Shown piece after piece: positions 15,368-24,846 of a stretch of DNA of 39,563 nucleotides. The DNA is from Candidatus Brocadia sp. Its GTDB lineage: Bacteria > Planctomycetota > Brocadiia > Brocadiales > Brocadiaceae. The notes under the pieces were generated by a model that worked only from the letters and a program-made list of their open reading frames with translations, made no database searches and was not told where the DNA came from. The position numbers and the translations under genes are program-made. The stretch's first letter is position 1; every line of letters starts with the position of its first letter. The stretch is from NCBI GenBank assembly GCA_013360945.1, contig JABWAQ010000004.1, forward strand, positions 34,891 to 74,453, written 5' to 3'.

Positions 15368-16459
15368 TCAATACCTCTTACTCTTTGCCTTGCGCATTTT
15401 CGATTTATCTTTCAGTACCTCTTCAGCCCCCAACTCCTTAAAAATCTCTGCTTCCATGACTTTTGAATCAGGTAATTTACCGATAAGATTTTTGGGTAAT
15501 TTCTTCGTCAGCACATATTCAGCAACACCCACGGGCTTGTCTATGCCTCTCAATGCATATTCTACTTCGACCCGATCACGATCAGCACAGAGAATAATGC
15601 CAATAGAGGGGTTTTCGTCAGCTTCTTTTACTAAATCGTCAAGGAGGTTTAGGTAAAAATTCATCTTGCCTGCGTATTCCGGCTGAAAACTGCCCGCTTT
15701 CAGTTCAATAGCCACAAGGCTTCTGAGCTTGCGGTGATAAAAAAGCATATCTATAAAATATTCCTTATCATTAAGCTTTATACGATATTGGTTGCCGATA
15801 AAAGTGAAACCATAGCCCAGCTCGAGGATAACATCCCGGATTTTGTTAACCATGCGCCGTTCCATTTCCCGTTCCACTACAGGTTTGCCAATGCCGAGGA
15901 AGTCCAGTATATAAATATCTTTCAGGGCTTCGTCTGCTTGCTGTGCGATATGCTCCGGCAGCGTCTCTGGGAAATTATGCTGTTTACCGTTCATCACCTG
16001 CCGCTCATATGCCTTTCCCTTTATCTGATTGAGAAGGACGTTACGACTCCAACCCAATTTCAAAGACATGTGAAGATAGTATGCCCGCTCCGCAGGCGAC
16101 TTAGTTTTTGTCATTATCGTAATATTATGACCCCATGGAATTTCTCTAACAAGTTGTAAGAGATTTGGCTGTTCTTTATATTCAACATACATCTGGCGCA
16201 TAAACCAGAGATTTGGGGCAGAAAATCCTGAAGTTCCCGGAAACTCTTTTACCAGGTCGCCAGACAATTTCTCTACAACAGACTTGCCCCATCCATCCCT
16301 TTCCTGACGTTCAGCAATTGCTTTGCCTATGCTCCAGTAGAGGTTTATAAGTTCACGACTTATGCTCCGGTAAGTGCGAATCCTTGCCTGTTGGATGGTT
16401 CTTTTTACAGACTCTAAGAATTCAGCGTAATTTGGCGGCATAGGAATAATTTCAGTCAT
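15368..16459 (-). CDS. YhcG/DUF1016-family PDDEXK nuclease
   Basis: 363 residues from the chosen ATG. The N-terminal helical DUF1016 domain (about 5-160, with SRELINLYWSIGKAI and FSAPNLWFMRQMY) is followed by a C-terminal nuclease domain with the PD-(D/E)XK core DKEYFIDMLFYHRKL and VAIELKAG, preserving the Asp and Glu-x-Lys. Family members commonly sit inside type I restriction loci. I chose the ATG at 16459 over a TTG at 16483 because ATGACTGA at that site overlaps the stop of the upstream hsdM remnant, and GGGAGCGGG precedes it. The frame is intact although its neighbours are broken. Confidence 0.85.
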   Translation of the reverse strand: MTEIIPMPPNYAEFLESVKRTIQQARIRTYRSISRELINLYWSIGKAIAERQERDGWGKSVVEKLSGDLVKEFPGTSGFSAPNLWFMRQMYVEYKEQPNLLQLVREIPWGHNITIMTKTKSPAERAYYLHMSLKLGWSRNVLLNQIKGKAYERQVMNGKQHNFPETLPEHIAQQADEALKDIYILDFLGIGKPVVEREMERRMVNKIRDVILELGYGFTFIGNQYRIKLNDKEYFIDMLFYHRKLRSLVAIELKAGSFQPEYAGKMNFYLNLLDDLVKEADENPSIGIILCADRDRVEVEYALRGIDKPVGVAEYVLTKKLPKNLIGKLPDSKVMEAEIFKELGAEEVLKDKSKMRKAKSKRY

Positions 16460-16542
16460 CTGTCCCGCTCCCATCCGTCTCAATCAATTGAAGTACTCCC
16501 TTTAAATTATCCACCATTACCTCCAGTTCCGTAATTGCCTCG
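16452..16542 (-). pseudogene. hsdM 3' remnant
   Basis: About 30 codons in frame on the minus strand (EAITELEVMVDNLKGVLQLI, then ETDGSGTDD and stop) that resemble the C-terminal tail of type I DNA methylases. The stop overlaps the nuclease start by eight bases, an operon-like coupling. An in-frame TGA and a palindrome-bearing junction lie directly upstream. Confidence 0.55.
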
Positions 16543-16569
16543 CCTGCCAATCCTGCGGCTCAGACAGGC
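16542..16569. repeat. Imperfect palindrome at the hsdM deletion junction
   Basis: GCCTGCC...GACAGGC inverted arms (6 of 7 bases pair) around a 14-base centre. It sits exactly between the two hsdM remnants, as a scar or inserted small repeat would. Confidence 0.45.
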
Positions 16570-16580
16570 TGTCTGCATCT

Positions 16581-16690
16581 TCAATCGTCATTTGCCTTAA
16601 CACCGGGGCTATATGGCGTGAATGTCCCGCGCGGCAGTCGCAGGATTGTATGCAGATTGCAGTCATGCATCAGTATCTCAAATATCTCTC
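16581..16690 (-). pseudogene. hsdM internal remnant
   Basis: The minus-strand frame encodes CNLHTILRLPRGTFTPYSPG then VKAND and stop. This is the highly conserved segment of type I N6-adenine methylases that normally continues into an NVLFF-like strand. The rest of the gene is missing on both sides: upstream it abuts the radical SAM gene's end, and downstream it jumps to the C-terminal remnant. Confidence 0.65.
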
Positions 16691-16702
16691 CTGTCTTGTC
16701 TT

Positions 16703-18466
16703 TTACGGCTGTAATGCGTGTTTTCTGTGAGCAATATATAACAGCCCGTCGGACATGGAATAATTGTAGGGAAACGGGCACAGTTTCTCACTTAATCGGG
16801 TTATAACATAATGATACATCCTCTCTGCTTCTTCCGGTGACATCCCCTGCTCTACTTCGTAAAAATACCCCAAGCCCAAATCCTCGCCTTTAGGCGACAT
16901 TATGCTTTGCAACCCATATTCTGAAGGGTTATGGGTAATTGGTGAATCTTTCTCCATTCCAAAAAGGGACGGCAAACAGGAATAACCGGGTGAATCCAGA
17001 TATTCCTTGTTCAGTACAAAATCCAGTGTCTCTTGTGCTTCCTTTTCGGTTTCGGTTGGGAATCCAACAATGATATAGAGGTGAAATGATATGCCTGCCT
17101 TTAAACATGCGTCCAACACTCCTTTTACAACGTCTGTCTTTATCCCCTTTTTCATGAGGTCCAACACGCGTTGATTATACGATTCCAAACCAAAAACCAC
17201 TTTTTGGCATCCCGATTTCGACATCTTTCCAAGCAGCTCTCCGGTTAGGGCTTTTTCAAACCGCACCCCTCCCATCCATTTTATCCCCCACTGCTTTTCT
17301 AATAAGGCTTCAGATATCTCACGCAATTTGTTAATGGGAACGGATTCGTCTGTGAAAAAGAAATGCGGCGTATGATACTTTTGGGAAAGTGTATGGATAT
17401 CTCCCAGCAGCAATTCAGTCCGTCGCAGGCGAAAATTTCTATGGTCCAGATGCAGATTACAAAAGGTGCATTTCCGATAATAACACCCCCTCGATGTTTG
17501 CACGGGCAAAACTGATTCAGGGGCAAGGTAAAGGTTTAAAGGAAGGCCATCGAAATCAGGCGTGGGTAATACATTTAAGTCTTCTGAATAAAATGGCTCA
17601 TTGATCCTTGTACTATTGTTCTGCCGATAAATCAGATTGGGCACCTGTTTAAAATCCCTCTTGCCATTCAGCTGCTCTGTCAGCCTTAACAGGGCATGCT
17701 CCCCCTCAAACACAATAAAACTATCCACGATCGAAAACAATCCATCCACTTTTTTCAAATTCTCAATCAGCTTCGTAAAGACACTTCCCCCGATAGTAAT
17801 GTGAATTTCTTTGTTTCGGTCCTTTACCAATTTCGCAAGGGTTAATCCCGGTAGGATCTGAGAGGTGCTGGTAATGGAGATACCCAATACCATGGGAGAA
17901 AACTCCAGGATGGAAGGAAGAATATGATCTTTATACAGATTGAGAAAGATATTTTCTTCCTCATCATCCAATGCTCTAAAGATTTCCCGGGAAGCATATA
18001 CGGAATACCGCATGTCGTTATTGAGCGCCGTCATTGACGAAGGATAATACAGGGCAGAAAGAACTCCAAGCGCCTCATTTATGGTATTGACGCTGTCCAT
18101 ATATCGCTCGAGGTCATAAAAACCTTCCGACCGTAAGGTGTTTTTTGCGGGTTCAACCTTTTTCATGATTTCAGGAATCGTTTCCGCTGCATGAACCAGT
18201 GCCTGGCGTTTTTCGCGTTCGCCAGGAGCGACACCCCAGTGGGTCGCCGCCCTCATAGTATCCATGCGTCTTATTTTATCAACAATCCTCTGATAAGATT
18301 CACCGCAGTACTTTTCCGTAAGGAGCGCATCCAGCAACTCAATATTTATGTCTCTCTGGACGACCTCACGGACACCGTTTTGTCGTAAAAAAGCTGTTAA
18401 AGAAGGCAGACTAAGGTAAGGTTGTGAAGGATGCCATGACGGTGGGAATATTAATAATACTTTCAT
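16703..18466 (-). CDS. B12-binding-type radical SAM protein
   Basis: 587 residues from the ATG at 18466. The N-terminus MKVLLIFPPSWHPSQPYLSL resembles the Rossmann B12-binding fold of class B radical SAM proteins. A long helical insert (about 40-190) and a TIGGSVFTKL strand region follow, then the radical SAM core with TSRGCYYRKCTFC. Its cysteines (about 328, 333, 336) are spaced CX4CX2C rather than the usual CX3CX2C. The core continues through FGLESYNQRVLDLMKKGI and IVGFPTETEKEA. Substrate unknown. An in-frame upstream TTG would overlap argG heavily; the ATG follows the argG stop by 4 bases with AGGGTGA inside the argG end, so it was chosen. It is likely co-transcribed with argG. Confidence 0.82.
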   Translation of the reverse strand: MKVLLIFPPSWHPSQPYLSLPSLTAFLRQNGVREVVQRDINIELLDALLTEKYCGESYQRIVDKIRRMDTMRAATHWGVAPGEREKRQALVHAAETIPEIMKKVEPAKNTLRSEGFYDLERYMDSVNTINEALGVLSALYYPSSMTALNNDMRYSVYASREIFRALDDEEENIFLNLYKDHILPSILEFSPMVLGISITSTSQILPGLTLAKLVKDRNKEIHITIGGSVFTKLIENLKKVDGLFSIVDSFIVFEGEHALLRLTEQLNGKRDFKQVPNLIYRQNNSTRINEPFYSEDLNVLPTPDFDGLPLNLYLAPESVLPVQTSRGCYYRKCTFCNLHLDHRNFRLRRTELLLGDIHTLSQKYHTPHFFFTDESVPINKLREISEALLEKQWGIKWMGGVRFEKALTGELLGKMSKSGCQKVVFGLESYNQRVLDLMKKGIKTDVVKGVLDACLKAGISFHLYIIVGFPTETEKEAQETLDFVLNKEYLDSPGYSCLPSLFGMEKDSPITHNPSEYGLQSIMSPKGEDLGLGYFYEVEQGMSPEEAERMYHYVITRLSEKLCPFPYNYSMSDGLLYIAHRKHALQP

Positions 18467-18470
18467 TACT

Positions 18471-19763
18471 TCACCCTTTTTTCCCCCCCTCTGCCTTTCC
18501 AAGTGATTTAACTTTTGGCGGCATGATTGAATCCAGATGCAATGCCTCCTTACCCGCCAAAACATCCATTTGCTTCTGGGCTTGTATCTTCACCGGTAAA
18601 CCGTATATCTTAATAAACCCAAGGGATGCGCTGTGATCAAAGGTGTCTTCTTTTTGATAGGTGGCTAATTTCTCGCTGTAAAGGGAGAGTGGCGATTTGC
18701 GTCCCACTACGGCACACGTTCCTTTCGACAATCTTACGCGGATCGTTCCCGTCATAAGCCGCTGGCTGCTTAATACGTATGCCACCAGGTCCTGATGAAA
18801 GGCAGAAAACCAGAGTCCATTATAAATCAAATCGGCATAGTGTGAAGAGACAATATCCTTAAACCGCAGGGCGTCTTTTGTCATTATCATACCTTCCAGC
18901 GCCCTGTGAGCAGCATGCAATATAATGGCTGCAGGGGACTCATAAATCTCCCTGGACTTAATGCCTACGAGCCGGTTCTCCAGGTGATCAATACGGCCAA
19001 CACCATGCTTTCCACCCCTCGCATTCAGGGTATTGATAAGGGCAACACCATCCATCTCTTCTTCGTTAATAGCCACAGGAATCCCCTTTTCAAAGTAAAT
19101 CTCCATGTATTCAGGCTCGTCCGGGGCATCCTGTGCATTTTTTGTCCACTTGTAAACTTCCTCCGGCGGCTCAGCCCATGGGTCTTCCAGTATTCCGCAC
19201 TCAATACTTCTCCCCCAGAGATTTTCATCCGTACTATAAGGACTCGTGATCTTTGCCTCTACCGGAATATTATGTTCCCCGGCATATCTGATCTCTTCAT
19301 CACGTGTCATCTTCCACTCACGCACGGGGGCAATGATCTGCAACTTAGGGCTCAATACCTGCAAAGACACATCCAGGCGTACCTGATCGTTCCCTTTCCC
19401 GGTGCAGCCGTGGGCAACGGCATCTGCCTTCTCCTCGTGCGCAACATCTGCCAGTAATTTTGCAATAAGCGGTCTGCCTAAGGCTGTTGCCAGCGGGTAA
19501 ACACCCTCGTATAATGCCCCTGCCTGCAAGGCGGGGAAGATAAAATATTTGACAAAGGTATCCTTCGCATCAATGACAATTGCCTTCTTAGCGCCAATCT
19601 TTAAAGCCTTTTCCCGAATGGCATCCAGATCCTTCACCGCGCCAAGATCAATAGTCACCGTAATAACATCCATATTATATTTTTCGGGGATCCATTTGAT
19701 TGCCACCGAGGTATCCAAACCGCCCGAGTAAGCCAGCACCACCTTTTTCCGTTGTTCAGACAT
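18471..19763 (-). CDS. argG: Argininosuccinate synthase
   Basis: Joins citrulline and aspartate using ATP to give argininosuccinate, the penultimate step of arginine synthesis. It has 430 residues, somewhat longer than the usual 400 because of a C-terminal tail. The N-terminal pyrophosphatase P-loop AYSGGLDTS (9-17), HGCTGKGNDQVR, SPYSTDENLWGRSIECG and GRIDHLENRLVGIKSRE are all present. GGGGAG precedes the ATG by about 9 bases. The gene has a divergent 400-base intergenic region upstream and the radical SAM gene just downstream. Confidence 0.96.
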   Translation of the reverse strand: MSEQRKKVVLAYSGGLDTSVAIKWIPEKYNMDVITVTIDLGAVKDLDAIREKALKIGAKKAIVIDAKDTFVKYFIFPALQAGALYEGVYPLATALGRPLIAKLLADVAHEEKADAVAHGCTGKGNDQVRLDVSLQVLSPKLQIIAPVREWKMTRDEEIRYAGEHNIPVEAKITSPYSTDENLWGRSIECGILEDPWAEPPEEVYKWTKNAQDAPDEPEYMEIYFEKGIPVAINEEEMDGVALINTLNARGGKHGVGRIDHLENRLVGIKSREIYESPAAIILHAAHRALEGMIMTKDALRFKDIVSSHYADLIYNGLWFSAFHQDLVAYVLSSQRLMTGTIRVRLSKGTCAVVGRKSPLSLYSEKLATYQKEDTFDHSASLGFIKIYGLPVKIQAQKQMDVLAGKEALHLDSIMPPKVKSLGKAEGGKKG

Positions 19764-19958
19764 GTATTAAAATCTCCCCATGTTTATTTCGGATTCAGAG
19801 ATTCGTGTTTCGTATTTATGCCTATAGCAGCACCATTTCAAAATGAAATTATAGCAAACCTGAACCAAGAATCAAATGATTTTCAATGTGAAATGGTTAG
19901 TCATAGCGCTCTTATTCAAAATAAATATACAATTGACAACCTTCGAAGGAAGTGTTTC

Positions 19959-19990
19959 ATTAGGCCTTCGGCGACTTCCCCCCCGTTTCC
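19959..19990. repeat. Dispersed GC-rich repeat, copy 2
   Basis: Second copy of the element at 2361-2393 (ATTAGGCCTTCGGCGACTT, C-tract, GTTTCC). Here it abuts the broken end of a Uma2-like gene fragment, as if inserted there or at the deletion point. Confidence 0.7.
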
Positions 19991-20060
19991 TATAACACCA
20001 TATGCAGTTCTCCCTCAATAAGTTCGAATCGTTTGTCATCATCCATGTCAGCATAGTCAT
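19991..20060 (-). pseudogene. Uma2-family endonuclease N-terminal remnant
   Basis: About 23 codons on the minus strand: DDYADMDDDKRFELIEGELH then MVL and stop. The DDGKRYELIDGEL-like motif is the characteristic N-terminal box of Uma2 (DUF820) PD-(D/E)XK proteins. An in-frame TAA lies just upstream and the frame ends at the dispersed repeat, so only a scrap remains. Confidence 0.5.
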
Positions 20061-20171
20061 CAACTGGTTAATTATTGCAAAAATGCTAAAAATCTGCCAT
20101 AATCAAAACACTTGCCAATGAACGGTGTGCACAGAAGTGAATGATGACATTAATAAACTTTTGTAAAGTAA

Positions 20172-23015
20172 ATGAAAACTATTTTAAAAAATATAACCAG
20201 CTATTGCGATAAATTAATTATAGCTTTATTAATCGTCACGGTTGTAATCGTCCCTCTCTTCTTTGATATACGGCTTTACAGCGTCTTCGATCTTAGCAAG
20301 TTAAACACTTTATATTTACTGACAGTTGCAATTTTAATCGTATGGACAATTCTATTAACAGCTAAACACGATTTTAAATTCAGACATACGGCATTCGATA
20401 TACCAATCCTTGCCTATATATCCGTCTTCATAATTTCATCGGCCATATCCATAAACCCCATTATGAGTCTTTTTGGCACCTATAAACGGTTTGAGGGTTT
20501 AACTGCCACGCTAAGTTATATTTTTATTTTTTATGCCATAGTCAATTTTGTTAACACGAAGAAAAGGCTCTATTTACTGATAATTTCAATCATTGCAGGT
20601 GTTACAGTTTCGTCTTGTTATGGGATTGCCCAGCATCTTGGATTTGATTTTTTCAAGTGGAGTAGTTTTGAGGCCAGACGGGTATTCTCCACCTTTGGAA
20701 ATCCTGTGTTCTTCTCAGCCTACCTGGTGATGATCCTGCCATTAGTCATTGTCCTTTTTTTTAGTAAAAAAGAAACGTCGATTTCGGAAAATCCATATAT
20801 CTTGTGGATTTTTTTTGTCTTATCGACGATTATTTATACTGCATTCTGGCTCACAAATACCCGCGCATGTTTTGTGGCGCTCCTTGGAGGTCTCACTCCA
20901 CTTCTCTATTTGATTTTCAAAAAACAAACTGCGGAGAGACATAAATTTGTAGTTCTCCTTATTTCATTTATTCTCATCGGGGTATTTTTCAATGTAAGAC
21001 ACGAGACATCGGTTATCAAACACTTCACCGCCGATGTAGTGACGTCTGATAGCCCTCATGTGTCCCCTGTTATTAAAGGTGAAGAATTACCAATTTCCGA
21101 CAAAAACCAAACTCACAAAAGGCCGTGGATTGCCAACAAATTTTCTGTTACCGGCTCCTCTTTTTCCCGCATATTTCAGTATTTGACGGCAACAATGATT
21201 ATTAAAGATTACCCAGCGTTAGGCATAGGTCCTGATACCATTGGCACTGTTTATCAGAAAAATCTGGCAAAGGTATTTTCTATTCAAGAGAATGATGGAG
21301 GTTTCAGATTCCCCCGGCAAGACAGGATTCATAACGATATCCTCGATACTGCAGTTACTCGTGGTATTTTTGGTTTAGGAATCTATATCTGGCTATTGAG
21401 TACCTTTGGTATATTCGTTGGCAGAAATTACAAACAATTAAGCAATCAAAATAAAATGCTCATATTAGGGCTTTTGTCTGGAATCATATGCTACCTCATC
21501 CAGAACGAATTCAGTTTTGGAAATACGCCTATTGTAATGCTCTTCTGGGTGATGATGGGGCTTTGTATCTCGATCATAAAAATAAGCGAAACAGGGGAAG
21601 GATTGGGAACCTATGAGAATGACCTGGGGGCTGAAGAAGGAGGTTGGGAAGTTGAAAAGTCAGGAATACAGGAAGGTAGAAAACCTGGACGCGCTTCTCC
21701 GCTTCATTTTTTTTATAGATGGTTGTGTTGTGGAATTACCCTGGCGGTAATAGGCTTTGTTTCCCTTGGAATCCTTCGTATCTACCGGGCGGATGCCTAC
21801 TTTGAATACGGGCGGAGAATCCTGGAGTACGAAAGAGGTAATTTGCAAACGATGACGGATAAAGGCATATATTTCATAAAACATGCCGTGCTCTTAAATC
21901 CATACGAGACCTTCTATCGTGACGAACTTTGCAGGACGTATATACAAATGGCATTTCAGACAAAAGAGGAATCGTGGATACAAAAGGCATACGTGGAGGC
22001 CAATAACACTTTAAGGCTGATTCCCGATCACTACATGGGCTTATTCCACCTTGGTATGATTCATCAATTTATAGCAGAATACTTTAACAGGAACACGACA
22101 GATACCGCTATTGCCTTTTACAAAAGGGCAATTGAGTCGGATCCCTTTCAGGGAATTTTCCATAGTAACCTTGCTTCTCTATATAAACGAAAAGGGAATC
22201 TGGATCAAGAGATTGAAGAACTCTATCGCGCATATCTTATTAGACAGGAAGACTTGAATACGGTAGATCGTTTAGCGAATGCCTATTTACAAAAGGGCGA
22301 TATGGAAAAGGCTTTGTATTTTTCAAGAAAGACTGTTGTCCTCAATCCTTCTGAACCAGGTTATTACAATAATCTGGGGGCTATTCTCAGCAGAATGGGA
22401 AAGTATGAAGAAGCGATTGGTGCATTCAAAAAAGCAATAGAAATAAACCCGAAAAATGCAATTTATCTGGATAATTTAACGAAATTATATCTGTCGTTGG
22501 GGAAATATGATGAATTGATACCCTACTATGTAAAATTCATCGACCGTAATCCTTCAGTGGCAGATTACCACAACAATCTTGGGGTGATATATAAAAAAGC
22601 AAAACAACCCGATAACGCTATTCAATCATTTCAGAAGGCAGTGGCTTTAAAACCTGACAATCCCATTTATACGCATAATTTAGCCGATACCTGCATCGAT
22701 AAAGGCCGGCATGCTGAGGCCAAACAAATCCTTCAAACATTCAACAAGGCATATCCCAATCACAACAATACAAGCATTTATTTGCTTCTGGCCAACCTAT
22801 ATGCAAGAGATGCTGAATGGGAAAAGGTTGCATCCGAGTGTGAACAGGCCGCGAGGGTAGATGAAAAATCAGTCGCTGTATACAAGATGCTTGGTATTGC
22901 CTATTACAATATGCATCAATATGAACTTGCAGAAAAAATAGCAATGAAGACCCTTGCGCTAAATCCCGATGACCAGGAGGCACAAGACTTACTTGCAAAG
23001 ATATCAAAAAAATAA
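20172..23015 (+). CDS. O-antigen ligase/polymerase-like protein with TPR domain
   Basis: 947 residues. The first 480 or so form a polytopic membrane domain with roughly ten segments and features of the Wzy/WaaL superfamily: LNTRACFVALLGG near 232 and the large periplasmic loop with IGPDTIGTVYQ and FRFPRQDRIHNDILDTAVTRG near 350-395. A charged linker (about 470-510) and one more membrane segment (about 516-536) follow. Residues 600-947 are TPR-like repeats (NNLGAILSRMGKYEEAIGAF, LGVIYKKAKQPDNAIQSFQK). Such fusions occur in glycan polymerases, O-antigen ligases and protein O-glycosylation ligases; which applies here cannot be told. Its stop overlaps the icd ribosome site, so icd may be co-transcribed. 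Confidence 0.85.
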   Translation: MKTILKNITSYCDKLIIALLIVTVVIVPLFFDIRLYSVFDLSKLNTLYLLTVAILIVWTILLTAKHDFKFRHTAFDIPILAYISVFIISSAISINPIMSLFGTYKRFEGLTATLSYIFIFYAIVNFVNTKKRLYLLIISIIAGVTVSSCYGIAQHLGFDFFKWSSFEARRVFSTFGNPVFFSAYLVMILPLVIVLFFSKKETSISENPYILWIFFVLSTIIYTAFWLTNTRACFVALLGGLTPLLYLIFKKQTAERHKFVVLLISFILIGVFFNVRHETSVIKHFTADVVTSDSPHVSPVIKGEELPISDKNQTHKRPWIANKFSVTGSSFSRIFQYLTATMIIKDYPALGIGPDTIGTVYQKNLAKVFSIQENDGGFRFPRQDRIHNDILDTAVTRGIFGLGIYIWLLSTFGIFVGRNYKQLSNQNKMLILGLLSGIICYLIQNEFSFGNTPIVMLFWVMMGLCISIIKISETGEGLGTYENDLGAEEGGWEVEKSGIQEGRKPGRASPLHFFYRWLCCGITLAVIGFVSLGILRIYRADAYFEYGRRILEYERGNLQTMTDKGIYFIKHAVLLNPYETFYRDELCRTYIQMAFQTKEESWIQKAYVEANNTLRLIPDHYMGLFHLGMIHQFIAEYFNRNTTDTAIAFYKRAIESDPFQGIFHSNLASLYKRKGNLDQEIEELYRAYLIRQEDLNTVDRLANAYLQKGDMEKALYFSRKTVVLNPSEPGYYNNLGAILSRMGKYEEAIGAFKKAIEINPKNAIYLDNLTKLYLSLGKYDELIPYYVKFIDRNPSVADYHNNLGVIYKKAKQPDNAIQSFQKAVALKPDNPIYTHNLADTCIDKGRHAEAKQILQTFNKAYPNHNNTSIYLLLANLYARDAEWEKVASECEQAARVDEKSVAVYKMLGIAYYNMHQYELAEKIAMKTLALNPDDQEAQDLLAKISKK

Positions 23016-23027
23016 GGAGGTAACACC

Positions 23028-24266
23028 TTGTCCAAAAAGAAGAACAATTTAAATATCGGAACAGGAATAAAAATAGAAAAAAATCGGTTGATAGTGCCCA
23101 ATAATCCTATTATCCCATTTATAAGGGGCGATGGCACGGGCGCAGATATCTGGAATGCATCGGTTCGTGTCCTTGATGCGGCTGTTAGTAAGGCTTACAA
23201 GGATAAAAAGCGCATTTATTGGCAGGAAATATTTGCGGGTGAACATGCCTTTAAAGAGTTCGGAGAGTGGCTTCCCAAAGAAACCCTTGATGTCATCAGG
23301 AAATATAAAGTGGCTATCAAGGGACCGCTTACAACGCCTGTTGGTGGAGGCATCAGAAGCCTTAATGTAACGCTAAGACAGGTGCTTGATTTGTATGCCT
23401 GCGTACGCCCGGTGCGTTATTTTGAAGGCGTACCCTGTCCGGTAAAATCGCCCGAAAAGTTGAATGTGGTTATTTTTCGCGAAAATACCGAGGACGTATA
23501 TGCAGGAATTGAATACAAAAAGGGTTCTCCCGAGGCAAAGAAACTTATCGCATTCATGGAGAGTGAACTCGGGAAAAAAGTCCGGAAGGATTCAGGAATT
23601 GGCATTAAACCCATGAGTGCAACGGGCTCAAAAAGGCTGGTGAGGCGCGCCATACAATATGCAATTGATAAGGGACTTAAAAGTGTGACTCTCATGCATA
23701 AAGGTAACATCATGAAATTTACCGAGGGCGCCTTCCGTGAGTGGGGTTACGAGGTGGCGAGGGACGAGTTCTCAAAGTTCACCGTAACGGAAGACGATGT
23801 CCAGAAAAAGTATCATGGTGTTGTTCCAAAGGGCAAGGTTGTTATAAAAGACAGGATTGCCGATGCCATGTTCCAGCAGGTGCTTCTGAGACCGGAAGAG
23901 TACGATGTGATTGCGACTCCGAATCTCAATGGCGATTATATATCCGACGCCTGTGCCGCCCAGGTGGGTGGTCTTGGCATGGCCCCCGGAGCCAATATCG
24001 GCGATAAGGCTGCAATCTTTGAAGCCACCCACGGTACTGCCCCCAAGTATGCAGGACTGGACAAAGTTAATCCGGGCTCTGTCATTTTATCCGGTGTCAT
24101 GATGTTTGAGCATTTAGGATGGGACAAGGCAGCAGATATGATTGTAAAGGCATTGGAAAAGACCATTCGGCAAAAGACCGTGACGTATGACTTGGAACGT
24201 CAGATGAAAGGCGCCAAGTTGGTCAAATGCTCTGAGTTTGCCGATGAGATCATCAGGAATATGTGA
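23028..24266 (+). CDS. icd: Isocitrate dehydrogenase (NADP-type)
   Basis: Oxidative decarboxylation of isocitrate to 2-oxoglutarate in the TCA cycle. 412 residues. Motifs: [13 protein letters not shown] near 28, [20 protein letters not shown] (the substrate loop with the regulatory Ser), [47 protein letters not shown] and [23 protein letters not shown]. The pattern after HGTAPKYAG fits the bacterial NADP-dependent class, though cofactor choice is inferred. It starts with TTG, supported by AAGGAGG seven bases upstream that overlaps the preceding stop. Confidence 0.95.
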   Translation: MSKKKNNLNIGTGIKIEKNRLIVPNNPIIPFIRGDGTGADIWNASVRVLDAAVSKAYKDKKRIYWQEIFAGEHAFKEFGEWLPKETLDVIRKYKVAIKGPLTTPVGGGIRSLNVTLRQVLDLYACVRPVRYFEGVPCPVKSPEKLNVVIFRENTEDVYAGIEYKKGSPEAKKLIAFMESELGKKVRKDSGIGIKPMSATGSKRLVRRAIQYAIDKGLKSVTLMHKGNIMKFTEGAFREWGYEVARDEFSKFTVTEDDVQKKYHGVVPKGKVVIKDRIADAMFQQVLLRPEEYDVIATPNLNGDYISDACAAQVGGLGMAPGANIGDKAAIFEATHGTAPKYAGLDKVNPGSVILSGVMMFEHLGWDKAADMIVKALEKTIRQKTVTYDLERQMKGAKLVKCSEFADEIIRNM

Positions 24267-24345
24267 GGGTAATTATTTGGTCAAGAATGGATATTGAAAC
24301 AGGAAAAAGAGAGTGTAATTGATTTATATTTAAGGGGATTAAAAA

Positions 24346-24600
24346 ATGGTTAACGAAAGGCAAGAAAATCTTCAGCATACAATTAAGGCATTTATCAGGA
24401 AAGGCGAAGAATATTACGTAGCAGAGTGCCTTGAGATTGCGGTTGTAACCCAAGGGAAAACCCTGGATGAAACAATTGATAATCTTAGGGAGGCAGTTGC
24501 GTTGCATCTGGAGAATGAGGATTTATCAGAGTTAGGTTTAGCACCTAATCCAACTTTATTAGTAACAATGGAGCTGGAAACTATAGCTCATGTCGTCTAA
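24346..24600 (+). CDS. hicB: HicB-like antitoxin
   Basis: 84-residue protein with the HicB partial RNase-H fold pattern: FIRKGEEYYVAECLEIAVVTQGKTLDETIDNLREAVALHLE. It is the short form without an evident C-terminal DNA-binding domain. It neutralises the HicA toxin encoded immediately downstream; the two overlap by 11 bases, ensuring coupled expression. AAGGGGA precedes the ATG. Antitoxin-first order is the reverse of E. coli hicAB but common in other genomes. Confidence 0.88.
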   Translation: MVNERQENLQHTIKAFIRKGEEYYVAECLEIAVVTQGKTLDETIDNLREAVALHLENEDLSELGLAPNPTLLVTMELETIAHVV

Positions 24601-24838
24601 ATTAAAAAGGCTTTCCGGAAAAGAAGTTGTTTCAATTCTAAACAAATTTGGGTTTGCCTTTCTTACTCAGAGGGGCAGCCATATAAAACTCAGGCGCATT
24701 GGTTCCGCCGGAGATAAGCAGACACTAACAGTTCCTTCTCATGATGAGCTTGATGCAGGAACATTACGTGCGATAATAAGACAAGCCTGTCGTTATGTTC
24801 CCGAAGAGTACTTGAAACCATATTTTTATGGTTGTTAG
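24590..24838 (+). CDS. hicA: HicA-like mRNA interferase toxin
   Basis: 82 residues with the double-stranded RNA-binding-like HicA fold: LSGKEVVSILNKFGFAFLTQ, then RGSHIKLRR with catalytic His31, and LTVPSHDELDAGTLRAIIRQ. It cleaves mRNA when free of HicB. The frame is intact. It is slightly longer than typical HicA because of the tail CRYVPEEYLKPYFYGC. Confidence 0.9.
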   Translation: MSSKLKRLSGKEVVSILNKFGFAFLTQRGSHIKLRRIGSAGDKQTLTVPSHDELDAGTLRAIIRQACRYVPEEYLKPYFYGC

Positions 24839-24846
24839 AGACGTAA

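Larger units (their letters stand above)
19764..20171. other. Divergent intergenic region argG / Wzy-like gene
   Basis: 408 bases holding the dispersed repeat copy and the Uma2 scrap, listed separately. The remaining sequence is AT-rich. The promoters of argG (minus) and the 947-residue gene (plus) should lie here, but I see no confident -35/-10 pair. Confidence 0.5.
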
